Positions 1-13,500 of a stretch of DNA of 64,000 nucleotides are shown piece by piece. Position 1 is the stretch's first letter. Each line of letters begins with the position of its first letter. The stretch covers positions 1 to 64,000 of the forward strand of contig JBBHKE010001543.1 in NCBI GenBank assembly GCA_037447655.1, read 5' to 3'. The position numbers were made by a program, and so were the translations under genes. Below the pieces are notes generated by a model. The model was not told the origin of the DNA, ran no database searches, and was given only the letters and a program-made list of their open reading frames with translations. The stretch comes from Zygnema cylindricum (lineage: Eukaryota > Streptophyta > Zygnematophyceae > Zygnematales > Zygnemataceae).

Positions 1-1393
1 CTCTCTCTCTCTCTCATGGATTAATTGTCAGAGGGAGATGCAGAGGGAAAAAAAGAGGGAAAGGGAAATGGGGAGACAAAAGGAAAGGGAATGATCGAGG
101 AAAAAGAGAGAGAAACAAAATAAAGAGGAAAAGTTGGAGTGCAATCTGCTCTCTTTCCCCCTCCATTTGACGCTTCTCTTTCGACTTTGGGCTTAATTGA
201 GGGTGAGACAAAAAAGAGAAGTTGGAGGAGAGTACGATGCTCCTCTCCCTCCACCTCACCAAAGCAGGGTGAAAGATGGAGGCAATTTTAGACAAGTGTT
301 TAGACATGGTTTGCGCCCAACCCTTTTATTTAGACGTGGCCAATCCAGTTTACTTCTTGGAACATTTTGAACGGTCGTGTCGCGTACTGTTTTTATATGA
401 CGCCGACGGTTACAACTACGATTAAAACTTCCCCAGTTGGTAACACTCTTTAGAAGGTCAAAGGTAATCAATTGCCAGCTAGTCTAATCCCAACACTAAC
501 TCTAACCAAATTCATACTAGTTTGTACTTGAATTGTACGATTTCCTATAGAGTGACGTAAGTGCTTGCGCCCAACCAAAATGACTCATGCGCCTAATTTC
601 CTACTTTAGCTTAGCCGTTTTGAATTGCATCAGAATTATCAGCACTACTATAAACCTTAAGAACTTTTTCACTCTAACAGTGATTCAAATGTAACAGTGT
701 TCTCACCTACGTCTTCTATTACAATCTTTGGCTGCCAAGTTTTATGTTTTGTTTGCAATCATGCCATTTTGTGACAACACTTGTATGATATGTCACAATT
801 CAGCTGCCCGCTTAGAAGAATCCACCACCAATGTTCCACCGACACCCAATGTCCACGGTGGACTCCCAGATGTTACGCAGATAATTCCCAAGGAGTTTCC
901 AAGAGGCTCTTTGAAACTTTGCATAGCTGGGTATAAGTTAAAACAGATTTGTATAATCCAACCTTGTGTGTGTATTCATAGACTTACATCTACAGTATAT
1001 TCATAAGCCATGTTAAAAATGCGCGATGGTGAACAATCTAAAGTCAATGGAAATTATAGAAAGGAAAAGCTAAAAAGAATCGGAAAAAACTGGCATAGAA
1101 TCAAATACCAATACCAGGAGTGTAAATAATCGCACTTAATTATTCAATCAATGGCAAGGAGAGCATGACTGCCTCCGAAAAACAGTCAATTGTAAACAGG
1201 CAAAAAATAAACATCTCTACACCCTAAAATACTACCAAAATTGTTGTTCCAACTGCAAGGAGAGCATTACTCCCTCCGAAAAACAAACAATCATAAACAG
1301 ACAAAAAAGCAAACATCGCTACATCCTAAAATACTACCAAAAGTATCGTTCCAACTGCAACTGTTTTCAACAGTTAGGTGGAACTCCAACTAT
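1..1393. other. Region downstream of the fusion gene
   Basis: Begins with a short (CT)n tract and a purine-rich stretch to about 240. The rest is AT-rich with no supportable gene. Everything just below 1394 is probably the 3' untranslated region of the minus-strand gene; I found no clear AATAAA. Confidence 0.4.
1155..1356. repeat. Two tandem 101-bp units in the probable 3' UTR
   Basis: Two consecutive copies start at 1155 and 1256 with caaggagagcat and end with gttccaactg. They differ at scattered bases, so the duplication is not recent. They lie 40-240 bases beyond the stop codon of the fusion gene and are probably transcribed. Confidence 0.75.
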
Positions 1394-4300
1394 TTAATGC
1401 AACCAAATATCTTTGAACTCTCGGATTACCGAGATTAGTTGGAAACGGATGAAAGCTTGCACAGGTTCCGTACGGTACAGCGAGTATAGGACACCAACAA
1501 CCACCAATGATATGAGAGTGATGGAGTTTACCAGAGGAAAGGTGACACTGTCACGATCGCGACGCATTAAGGTGAATTCTGGGCGAGAGAGAAGGCTCAC
1601 ACTTCCACTTAAGTTGCGAATTGAACGGTCGATACGGCCATCTTGAGGTGATCTGAGATAACACCATAGCTTCAAGGTCATTTGAAGGCCAAAAAATACA
1701 ACACACAATCAATCTTACGGCCGTAGGCAAATCAGCCTTCAAAAACTTCGATTTTGCGAGTCTGAATGCAATTTCATGAAGTGCACGGATGGATTTTTGT
1801 TAGATGCAAGAATGATTTTTTTAAACGGCCAGATTTGAGAGTCCACTTTCCTCAATCTACAAGCTCGATTGCAAGGTAGGAGCACTGGAAATTGTGTACT
1901 TCTTATTGAAAGGTGTACCGCAGAAAAACTTACCCAAACCATCTTTGAAACAATGTCGACCAGTTCTTCAATATCTTCCTCCATATTGCCTTTTGCATAT
2001 GCACATCGACCTCAGGGTGGATCTGTTTCTCCACTTCAGCCGCAGGGCCTGTCCTCCCGCCAGACTTAAGCTTAGAGGAACATAAAACAATAAATTAAAG
2101 CAAAAAAGACAATTCCATACCTCTGGAAAAATACCCTTTGTACCTCCGTCCCAAAGGAATTCAAAATGTCGTGGCATCTCAATAAGAAGACGGATGGGCA
2201 ATAAGAAGACCAAATGGGGAATCAGAAAATAAAAAACTATCCCGTGGTCACGAGCAAAATATACAAATTCTTTTCAAAAAAGGAGAGGGGAAGTTAAAAG
2301 AGAGGGAAAGTGATCGGCAATATGACGACCAAAGAGGAGCTCAAAGAGCAAACTCTACCCTTAAATATACAGTGGGTCTTGACAAGGAGGGAGAGGGAAA
2401 GGGGAAAAAGAGGGAAAATGAAAGATGACCCAAGGGAAGGTCAGAGATAAAAAAAAAATACCGTGGTTACGATGGAAAGCGTCTGCGAGCTCTGCCGGAG
2501 TCTCATCCCACTCCACCTTTCCCACAACTGCCGGCTCATACCATTTTAGGATCATTGAAACCGGGGGCCAGAGATACGCGCAGATGAGAGTACCCCAAGC
2601 AAAAGCCACAACCTGACCCTCCATACCACCCACATGAGAAACAATTTTGTCACTTTTGGAGTCATCAGTTGGGCAGAAATGAAAAGATAAACTCATCGAT
2701 TTTCGACAGTTGAAAATGGGCGTATCGGACATCACCTGCCCAACTACGTAGTCAACAGAGTAGTAACCGAAACTGAATCGCAAAAGATTAATGATGACTC
2801 CCAAAGTCATAATGGCGTAGTAGAGAAAATAAACCCAGGTAGTGCAAAGCCCTTGCCAAATGTTTCGTTCGGCGTCCTTTTTTGTCACCGTGAAGCCAAT
2901 CTGTTGCCCATCTTTCCAGGTCATGTTAACTGAAAGGAAGAGAACATGACTGGACTCACATATGACTGGGTATTACAAGCTGATTAACCTACACAACCTT
3001 GCACAAAGTTAGATATCTTGCCAGCCAGGAAAAAACAGTACCAAAGACTCAATGCCTGAAAATACAAATTACTGAATCCTGTTCTGCATGACTGTCAAAT
3101 AGCTGCAACATGGTTAAAACATTGCTCTATAAACATCCCAGCATATACACCTAATTAACGGCACATATGTTTTAGTTTTTCTGTTTGTAAATGTATGGAA
3201 ACCGTATATATCTAGTAATCCCATACATGCTTATTCATCAATTGAATAAGTATTTAGTACGAGGAAACTACATATACTTTTTTATTCCTTTTTGCACATT
3301 AGAACTATGCTGTGTTTCAGAAAACAGTGGCCACCACTACTGATGGAAACTAGGGTCCAGAAAATGCACGGAGCAAGTCTTGTCATTCTGTTTGATAAAT
3401 GACAGCGGTATTTCCGGCTTACTTTTCGCCAAAAATCAGAAGAAAATCTCTCCGCATGGAATGTCTATCCATACCTCTGAGGCGCCCAGAATCTTGAACA
3501 TCCACAGTTCAGAAGTGACCACCTTCCAGCAAGCTTCCAGATTGTTGGGAACCGTCCATACCCATGCCTGGGTTCCTCTCCACATCTCTAAGCCCTTATT
3601 AGGCACCCCATTGTGGGCTGTCCAGATCATGAGACGGTTGCAGCTGTAATACAAGCTGAAGAACAAACAGAACTCGCTCACACGAGCCATGATGGGGCTT
3701 ATTGCGAAGAACATGTAAATGATAGGCGCCAAAATCACAAGGAACGTGGGAAGGGACAGCCAGTACTGAAGATCCCCCAACCCTCCTCCCTCCCTTCACA
3801 ATCAGGAGAATGCACAATCAGATGGTTACCATAGCTGAAGCTTTTTCAATGATCTCTTATCGCTTTACCAAAACTAACCTGACAGGCTGACTGAAAGAAA
3901 AGAAGTGATTGCGGGATGGTCAGCTCCGGTTTGAAGAGAGGGTTGTCACGGCACAAAATCTGGGCACAAATGCATTTCAAATTTCAACAATTAGGACATC
4001 CCACTTCCTTGGAAGTTTACCACATGCAAGCGCACATCCCTCACACAACCGACCCTTCCGCGCAAAACATAACCATAAGCATCCGTACCTTCCAGAAAAA
4101 GAAGGGGACCTGTTATACCACATTCACAGCCAATATCTCATTATGGGAAAAGCCATCCTCACGGCTAAATGTATTTGCAATCGGAGGCTTACTTCGGAAT
4201 GCGGTGACAAAACTCCATTTAAATTATTATATGGGGAGAACCTCTGAATTTGGGGATGTCAAGCTACGGTCTCACGTGAAAAGGAAGGGGAAATTTGCTG

Positions 4301-7300
4301 CCAGGAGTTGGCCCAGAATTTTCGTGGGCTATAGTTCGGAAGGAAATATTTACCGTGTATTTGATATGGTTCGTCGCATTGTGGAAAATTCCCGCAATAC
4401 CAATTTTCATGAGGATTTAAAATGGGTTATCGAGAAATCGGTCGCATTAAAGAAAAATCTTGATTTCTACAAGGGAGGACGATGTCGCAAATTTCCGGGT
4501 GGATTCGGATGAGGATGAGGAGCCGCAATCCATTGTCAATGTCAAGAATGGAAAATTGAAAGCAGATTTGGGTTCGGAGAAATTGGACATTGACATCGAT
4601 GTTCGAAGCAATGTGAGCCGAAATTCTAAAATGTCAACGTAAACTCAAAATCGAGTTTGCCAAATGTGGATGAGGAGCAGCAAAATGTAGAACAATTTCT
4701 GGTCCTTAGGAGGAGTATTCGAGAAAATAGAGGAAAGAAACCGAATCAGCTTTCTTATGACAAAATTGGTGGAGATAATTCCAATTCTCATTATTTCATC
4801 TCCAATGTGAAGGAGACGAAATTCCTCTTGTAGCAATTAATGTGCAAGATTTTGGCCGGCGATCCTCAATCATACACCGAGGCGAGAAATTCGTGTGATT
4901 GGGAATCGAAGTGGAAGCCGGCATGGGAGAAAGAGTATAAGTTAATAGTGGAGAATCGGACATTTCAGGAGGTGACATTACCGGAAGGGAAGAAAGCGAT
5001 TGATGCAAAATGGTCTTCAAAACAAATACGGATGCATCGGGTGTGCCACAAACTTTTTGCAGTGACATCAGCAGATATAAAGATCTGATGGAAATATTAA
5101 GAGGTAGACAGAATGAACAAAATAAAAAACAATAACATGTTGCAGAAGCTATTAGCACCTGCAATGAGCCCATTGCCCAACGAAGCCGCTGTTTGAAAAC
5201 GGCATTGAGGTCTTCCGGAGCCAAACCATAGATTAGGCGCTCATTTAGGTAGATGGATGAGAAACCTGCACAGCACAAAAATGGATAAGAGAATCAATTT
5301 TGTTTTCACCATGTTATCTTGGGATCAGAAAAGGGCTTTCTGCATTCATAATTAAAAATTTCAGCTATACAGCCCAACAAAACAACTGGAAAGGATTGAA
5401 ACGATTACTAGTGGCTTCATTTGTACAGCCCAGTAAAGAAAGGGAAAAAAATGCAGCAGTCCTTTTTTGTTTCCAAGCAGTTCTCATTAAGATGATAAAA
5501 CACAGTACTGCCCAACCAGCTGACACAGTAAAGATTTGTTGCACATCACATTTGGTATACATTGTAAATACAATAGAACGCATTAAGGTAACAGCAACAA
5601 TCCTCACCTGCCCCCATGAATGTCATTGCCGTATTGTAGTCCTCAGTGATTGAGCCAAACGCCTGTCCGCCAATAGAAATGAGAGCATCACGACGGAACA
5701 CCACTCCAGTTCCCACACAAGGACACGCTCCTAAACCATCCCTGCCCTGCATCATAGGGCCATAGAAGAAGGCAGCTCGGTGGCCCATAGGATCATCTCT
5801 GCCTACATTGTAAAAATCCTGCGACAAACCCATTTCCTCCCGTGTAAGTTAGAGAGGCAAGGGCAACAAGTTTCTCTTCAATTAATCTCACTAATTTTCC
5901 ATGTTCATCAAATGAACTGGCCAATGTCAAACGTAACCTGTCTGTTTACAGGTTGTAAATAGCTACAGATTGATAATCAAATTATAAGATGTTAGTGATT
6001 AGAAATGACTTATGATCCAACATAGCAAGTTTCCTTTCTCCTGCCAGCCAATTTCTTTCCGCGCTACTGTTGAGAGAGCTTGAGCAGCTTCCTATCCCAT
6101 GTCTGACAATTGCGTGTAGGTAACAAAACAAAAAACCAAACCTGAGGAGTCTGTACAAAGGCCAGCTTTCTCCGGAGCTCCCACCCATCTTCAATTTTCT
6201 CAAAAAAGTGCCCCATGACGCGATCCAAAAAGTCTGGTCGTGGAATCATGTCGCAGTCAAAGACCACCACAAAAGCCCCCTGCTTCCCCCCCTGTCGCAT
6301 GCCTTTCAAAAGTTGACTATTGATGTTCCCAGCCTTAGCGTGGTGTGGTACTCCTTCCACCTGCAATCCCAAATATAATTGCAGAGCCCTATATCATGAC
6401 CCGCACAAGAATCACACAGTACCTCCAGCCCATCCATTCATACTCTGTAAGGTCCCCATGTAATTATGGGCATTATAAAGTGCTCAACCCGCTGCTCAAT
6501 TCCGCTCTTTGGTCAAGTGTGTCTACACTATAGTGCCTCGTAACACTCACCTGCAGCTCCTGGTTTCTTCATGCTTCACAACAGGGGAGCAAATCCCTCA
6601 CCTTGATCCTAGCCGAATACTGAAGCTTTGCCCAGCCCCGACCATAAGGTCCCGACTTTTTCAAGCACATTTCTTGTTGCAATTTTGTGCAAGTTTCTTC
6701 CACCTGCTTGCGTTTTCCATCGTCTAAAACCCACACCTGTAACTTCGCCGGTGGGTACCTGTTCATGTAAACTGTTGAACAGAATCAGCGTTTGGAAATT
6801 GGCACACCATTCTTTCTTTGACCAAAAAAAATGGTGTGAATGATAGCCAGAGTTCCAAATGCTTCATTAAGAGGTCTTAAGCTGTTGCATTCGAGCATCC
6901 ATCAGGTCATCATAACTGGGTTCCAATGTTATTTGGTATAAAACTTTCCATTTTGTAAGCTAGGCGCTTCATAACTTTATCATTTAGAAAAGCTTGCTGT
7001 TCAGCCACCATTTCTATTATATAACCACCAGTGTTTTTATCGACAGGAGACCTAATAGGGTAACTACACATACAGGATTTCTTGCCAGTAACCACAGGAA
7101 CTGTACAGAACAATGTACTAAACGTACACTTTTCGTAACAACTATTGACTGGCCAGCAGCGATGATAATCACATATGCAATATCCCAATAGGAGTGCACA
7201 AACATAAAGCAGCAGAGGGGAGGAATTGATGCGCTGAAATTGCAAGTGGGTGGCGAGGTACTCACGTCATGTTTAATGCAGCACAAACCGTTGCTTCAAT

Positions 7301-7543
7301 GATGGTAACCGGTTCATTAAAACAGACCACATAAACATCCACAGCGGGAAAGTCATTGGGTGAGAGACACATGCTCTGAAGAGAGCGGGGATCCCGCTCC
7401 ACAGGTGTCCATATCTCCATGCAAAAGATAAAGGATGGAATAAATGTAGCAAGCTCGGCGAGGAAGAAGAGGAGACTAAAGGCAAGGTGTTCACGATTGA
7501 TACTGTACCGTGCACGCCACATGAAGTAAACTATGCCTGCTAC
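1394..7543 (-). CDS. Exons 14-24: GT2 processive polysaccharide synthase domain
   Basis: Residues about 841-1523. Two N-terminal membrane segments precede the catalytic loop. All four processive GT2 signatures are present: VLDDGK (D945/D946), FDCD (D1020, D1022), ITED (D1124) and QRLRW (1160-1164). Between them are KAGNIN, YGPMMQGRDG and VGTGVVFRRDAL, as in cellulose-synthase-like enzymes. About five membrane segments follow, including WLSLPTFLVILAPIIYMFF and FPLVNSITLISLVVVGVLY near the C terminus. It would transfer sugar from a nucleotide sugar to a growing beta-glycan and pass the chain through the membrane. The catalytic residues are intact. The closest named group, from memory, is moss arabinoglucan synthase and fungal Tft1-like mixed-linkage glucan synthase. 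Confidence 0.82.
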
Positions 7544-10500
7544 CTGCGATACGCCCACATCATTCACGTCATTTAAACATCATTTATACACACATCATTA
7601 TTTACATGAATGATGATACACCAACATCATTTATATGTCAATCAGCAGAAAACGTAGCGAATCCAGCAGATCAAAAAAATCAGATCAGATAAATCTTGTG
7701 GCTGCACCCACCAAATCCTGTTACACTTCTGTTCATCTGAAAAGATCAACAATGCATTCTTATTGCTTCACATCATCCAATTCACTTTCAGTGACTAAAC
7801 AAACAGCTGCATACAACATAACGGCTCCAAGGATCCCTCCTCCAACCCACCTGACAAATGACAGCAAGCGAACGCCAGGAATAAGTACCCTTCTTCAGTA
7901 CAGTTCCATGTGTGCCTAAACCGTAATTTACGCGCCCAATGAAATCCTGCACTGCATCGTTCGGGTTTTGCATCTTGCCCAACAGTGGAGTCATCAACCC
8001 ACTCCCTTCAATGGCCAGATTTGAGCCATCAAACTCTTCTTGGTCCGGAACAGATACAGGAGTCAAGCTGTGCTTAACCAGGTGAGGAGCTCTTTGACTG
8101 TCTTGTACGGATAGAGATACTGGCGTGTTGTACATAAAAGAAATTTGTTCATTTGGAGGAGGAGCACCCTGAGGGAGTGTAGGAAAGACCAGAGGTACAT
8201 CCAGCTGATTTCCCTCATTTTGTTTGTCGAATCCAGCGTATGAACTGATTGCCTTGTACAAGGCCAAGGCCAGCTCTATGTGGTTGTTTTGCCAGGCCAA
8301 GTCACCAGGTGTAGCACCCTGAACAAAGAACACAGGAACAGTGCATAGTATCATACAGACATCGATACGATTTTCCAAAAGACTATTTTTTTTTTTGTAA
8401 GACTACCGTGATCACTGGCCAGTATTAAGAATAATAGCATAGGTAAAATTACCCTATAACCGAGGTAAGTAGGGCACCTGGAAGTTTTTCAGGCATGGAT
8501 TAGCGCCAAATTGCAGTAGAATACGAGCCACGTCAGCAAAGCCATTGGCAGCCGCATAATGTAGTGCTGTATCTTCCCAGTTCTCCTCCTTTTTGCAATG
8601 TACATTGGCGCCACGAGACAAAAGCCATTCCACTGCAGTTACCTGAAAGCAACGCCGGAAGATAAGCTATCAAAACACTTTTGAAGAGGAGAAGAAATAT
8701 CAGAACGGAAAGAAGAAGGAGAACGAGGAGAAGAAGGAACAGAAGGAGAAAAAGATAAAAAGAAAAAGGATAAAGAGAAGAAGGAGAAAGAAAAGGAGTA
8801 GAAGGAAAAGCTAAACAAGAAGGAGAAGAAGGAGAAGGAGAAGGGGAGGAATTTCTATCAACAACAATAACCAGCTCATCGGCCACACCCAAAAACACTT
8901 GTGAACATGGTTCACATCACTGATTTTTTTATCTATTTCAGAACATGTCATCATGGCATATACAATCGAGTGTGTGAAACATGTTGTATTTGAAATTAAG
9001 TTTACGTGCGCGCATGTTTGTGCGCACGTACTATATTAAAGAAAGAGTGATAAAGGTTCAAATGGATCCACGTTGGGAGAGAAAAAGTGTGAACGACAGT
9101 CTAAACTTCGAACGGGAAATTGAAAGTACAGAGCGTCTGTAATTAAACGGTGGATCATTGCAAACTTACTTGTACCATGTACCATGCTCCGATACCATAT
9201 TGTTTTAAAAGCTTTGGTCCTCTCACAAGTAGGCTGTGAGAGGGGACTTCAGGACTTAGAAAGTTTTTAGAAAGGGAAACTCTAATATGAGAGTGAATTA
9301 GTGTGACATCCTGCGCGCACGGATTTCAGACGCCGAGGGGCGGTGGGGGGCTGAGCGCAGGTGGGGCGCCGAGACCCTCGACGGCGCCAAAAGTACTTAG
9401 AACCGGAATGTAGGTTGAGTTGACACATGGTAAGATCAATGACGTTACAAGATCGATCTAACGGAGTACCCTACGCACCCTAAAAACCCTAAAAAACCTC
9501 TAAAAGCAACATGGGAAATCTGATCCTGTAAGAAGGACGGCAAAGGTCGTTGATGAATCTAATCTAACATCCGTCATAGATTTGGAAAGTGACTCGGACA
9601 GTGCTAATGCAGCTATCCTATGCCATGCTATCCTACGCCGTGTACAAAATTATGTCAGCGCTGTATTTCTTGAAAACAGAATGTTGTCGCCTTGTGTATT
9701 AATTAATTTATAGTCTGTACAGATAAAAAATTCAGCTAGGGAATTAAAGACGGGAGACGCCAAGATCTGTTTTAGGATCTGTAACGTAAACTAAGTTACA
9801 GTACATTAGTTGTAGGTGGTTCCTAAGTGTATATATTCATACAAGCTGTGTAAACCAGATTAAGCGAAAAGTAGGGACCGAAGATTTTTTACCTTAAAAT
9901 TGTCGTGTGTGTGAGAGGTGCTTCGAGTGTGTGTGAGGTGCTTGAGTGGGAGACATAGTTTCTATTATTAATGAAAAGTGTGAGTTTACACACAAAGTGT
10001 TCTGTCATTGTTAAATGTTGGTTATACTTCTTTTTTATGTTAAGCATTGTTTACGGATTGTTTAGTTTCATTTCGGATGAAGCTTTGATGAGCATTTTGC
10101 ATGAGAGTTGTCTTCACATGCTGGATTCTACACAGTGATTTAGTCTGATTACTTAGTTGAGCATTTTGTATGAAACTTTGACAGGATGTCTACGCATGCT
10201 TGATTCTGCAATCTCATTATTCTACACACTCACTGGTGTAGTCTGAATATTCTCCACTGGTGTAGGCTGAGAATAATGAGAGTTATTCTTAAATGAGATT
10301 TATGTGTCAATAGTCCTGGGTGTTTCAGCGGCCAAAAGGGCCAAAGTACAACAAAACACACCTGGTCTTGAATTACTGCAGAATGCAAAGCAGTGAAACC
10401 TAAAAGTCCCATATTGACATCAAAACCCTGCATTTTTGATATCGCCTCCATTACAGATATATTTCCCTGCACACAAATCAGTTTATCAAGCACAAAATCC

Positions 10501-13500
10501 ACGTTAGGATGTAAGACATAACCACTATGACTATGCACTTCCATGCAATCATCAAACATAAGCTTTCTTTCCGCTTCAAAGTATACAATTGACAAAAAGA
10601 TTCACTGAAGAACATTTACATTCAGAATATTTGACTGCAATCTGTGAGTTACATGACAATCCTACGGCTATAATGAGAGTCGAATGAGAGTCACACCTCG
10701 GCTGCTGCAAAGCGAAATGCTCCTCCGACAGTATTACACGTCTGCTTCCAAGCCCGTAAATGACGGCGGGTTGTGACATAGAGAGCCGTGACAAGGAGGG
10801 CGATAATGACCACAATAAGAGTAACCTCACCCTCCCGGAGGCGCAATTTTGAGGGTGTCAATGGAGCAGGAGGTCGGGGACCATCCCTTGCTGCCTGAAT
10901 TGCCACAAGAGATGACCGCGACGTACACATATTTGACCTGCAAGAAGCACTCCAAAGGAAATTGGAGGTGAATCACTTAAAGCAGACGGTGGTTGTGTAC
11001 CAACAACAACATTTGCTGATGCCGCAAACAGGTGACCAATCACGATGGGAAACAGAATAAAAGCTTGGGCTCTAAAAGTAGCTGAGCAACACCAATTTAT
11101 CGGATAAAATTGGGTTTCCGTTGCCTTCAAAATAGACTTTATGTCAAAGCCAATGAAATCAATGGCATCGAATGGACAAGCCTTACCTATTGAAGGGATT
11201 CTTCTGAAGGGGCCGAACAAAAGCACTGTAATAGAGAGTGCCTTCCTGCCAGCTGGGATCCTGGGGCTCCTTGAAGGTGATACTAATATTTACCAACAAT
11301 TTTTCTTTCCCCGTGACAATAGTTGAACCTGAGCCAAACAGAATATCCGGAATGCCGTCCTGGTTTACACTGCAATCCTCAGACCCAATGCATCATCACC
11401 TTCAAATCCTTTTTCAACCAAAAACAATCCTTTTCCACCCTACTCCACCTATCCGCAAAGATGGAGTTGCCTACTGGAGCAACGGAGAGTTGCTCACCTG
11501 TATATTTCCACTCCGACTTCTGCTTCATGGCCTTGGGATGGGACGCTGACAGTGAGTGTGATCGTCTGGTTAGCTGCATCATACACACGTGATATGTTTT
11601 GAAATACACAAGTACCGAACAATCAACCTTCTCCAACTATTAAGATAACCAAATAGTGAGATAAAACAAACTCAGTGGGAATAGAAGTCAGTTTCATTAT
11701 ACATCAACAAAATATACCATGTATATACCCCTTTTACTAATAGATTAGTAAAGATCTTCCTTAGCTGATGATTGTTTTTAATTTGTATAATTTGATGCAA
11801 TAGTAAACTACACCGTGAATCGCTATTAGTGTTAATGTTTTTTTTTAAACATAAAAACATCTTTTCTCCGTACACACATGTTGGATTGTGAATCTGACGG
11901 TTGCGATCGAAAGGTATGATTCTCAGCCTCTGATTGGCCGTCTCAAACTGAAAATTAGACAAGTATATACAGAGAAAAGATGTTTTAAGTGTCGAAAAAA
12001 TCATTAACACTAATAGCGATACACGGTGTAGTTCGCTGTTCCTTGTTGGACATTTGAATGAAAATTTGAGCTATTTCACCGTAATCCTAGGAACAACTCA
12101 GTTTTGTTATATAAAATATAAAATGCAGGTTTCCATCTTTTGTAAGCTAATACAGAATCAACACGCAAATATTGAGTACCATTTAAAAAAAAAAACTAAT
12201 TGAAACCCATTCCTGATTGTGAATAGCTGCATCACCTAAACAATCACATTAGTCTCACATTAGACAAATCATCTCATTCTTCAACCAAACGAATTTTATC
12301 ATCCACTTTCAAGCCAGAGCTAGCATGTCAGAACAAAAAAAAAACAATCATAAACAAAACGACAGCAAAAGGAGCTCCAGGAAATGTGTTTAATTTATCT
12401 CCTCGATTTCACATGCAATATTGGAATTAAGAAGTCGTTTAGAGGCAGTCACCTACTGATGATTTTGATATTTTTACATGCGATGCTTGCATCCACCAGG
12501 CGTTCATCTCTGTGGTAACCACTCAGCACTTTCCAGTAACGATGCCCGTTTTCAAGGACCTGACACATTAGGACGGCAGGACAGCTCTCATGGTAAGGAG
12601 AAACTCGGTCTGCGCGTCTTTGCCATGTCAGCAAAGGGATTTAGTCACTAAGGAATAGTACATTGAACACACTGTTTAATGAATCCATTCCCTTCACTTC
12701 CCAAGATTGTACCTTTTTATTGTTGCAACTTGCAAACCAAATGCCTCAAAGGAACAATACGGCCATCAAATAGCCATCTGCCACTAACCACAGCTATTTC
12801 TTGTCCCCACCTGCTTTAGCATATCTTGTCGAAATTTGCGTCTCACGATCGGATTGTTGGAGAAGGTCCAATCCACAGTAAGTTTGCCCTGACAGGCCAG
12901 GCCCGGTCCCAAGTAGTGCTGTTACTGCCCAGCTCAGGCCCTACGTGAAAATCCCTGGTGAACTCCTGGAGACCTTGGTTTGAGTTAGAGGTCCAGTCCA
13001 TCACGCCTGCTCCTCCTGCCAACAGCAATAGCTTGGACTGTCACAGTCACTCTCTACGAGCAAGCCCATCTAAAAGCGTCGGGACTTCTATCTTTGCTCC
13101 AGCTCCCTGTTGAGCCACCTTTATGCTAATAAGAGGCCACAGTAATTCACCTGTCTTCACCTGGGGTCCATTAGAGCCTTTAACATATTCAGCCTTTCGA
13201 ATGCATCATAGTCAGCTGGAAAGGAGGCACTTCCACTCATATTTTTTAATGACTAAACATGTTACGACCCAATACTCCACTTCCTACTACACCGTGAATC
13301 GCTATAAGCATTAATAACGCTAATTCGGCGCCCTCAAATTTTGACCCTCAAACCTAAAATAGAATTAATAACTCTAATTTTTTTTTCGTTAATATAAATT
13401 CTGTTCAATTAGCGCTAATTACTCCAAATTCAACTGTTTTTAAATAGTGTAATGTACAAAATGTGTTCAGCCCTTACTAAAACTGCTCATTATTTCGTAC

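Noticed and set aside
728-1006. A 92-residue plus-strand open frame
   Set aside because: No recognisable motif or coding character; it lies downstream of and antisense to the fusion gene.
12449-12634. Open minus-strand reading with protein-like composition (VLENGHRYWKVLSGYH)
   Set aside because: No acceptor and donor pair gives a phase compatible with exons 6 and 7, which join each other perfectly without it.
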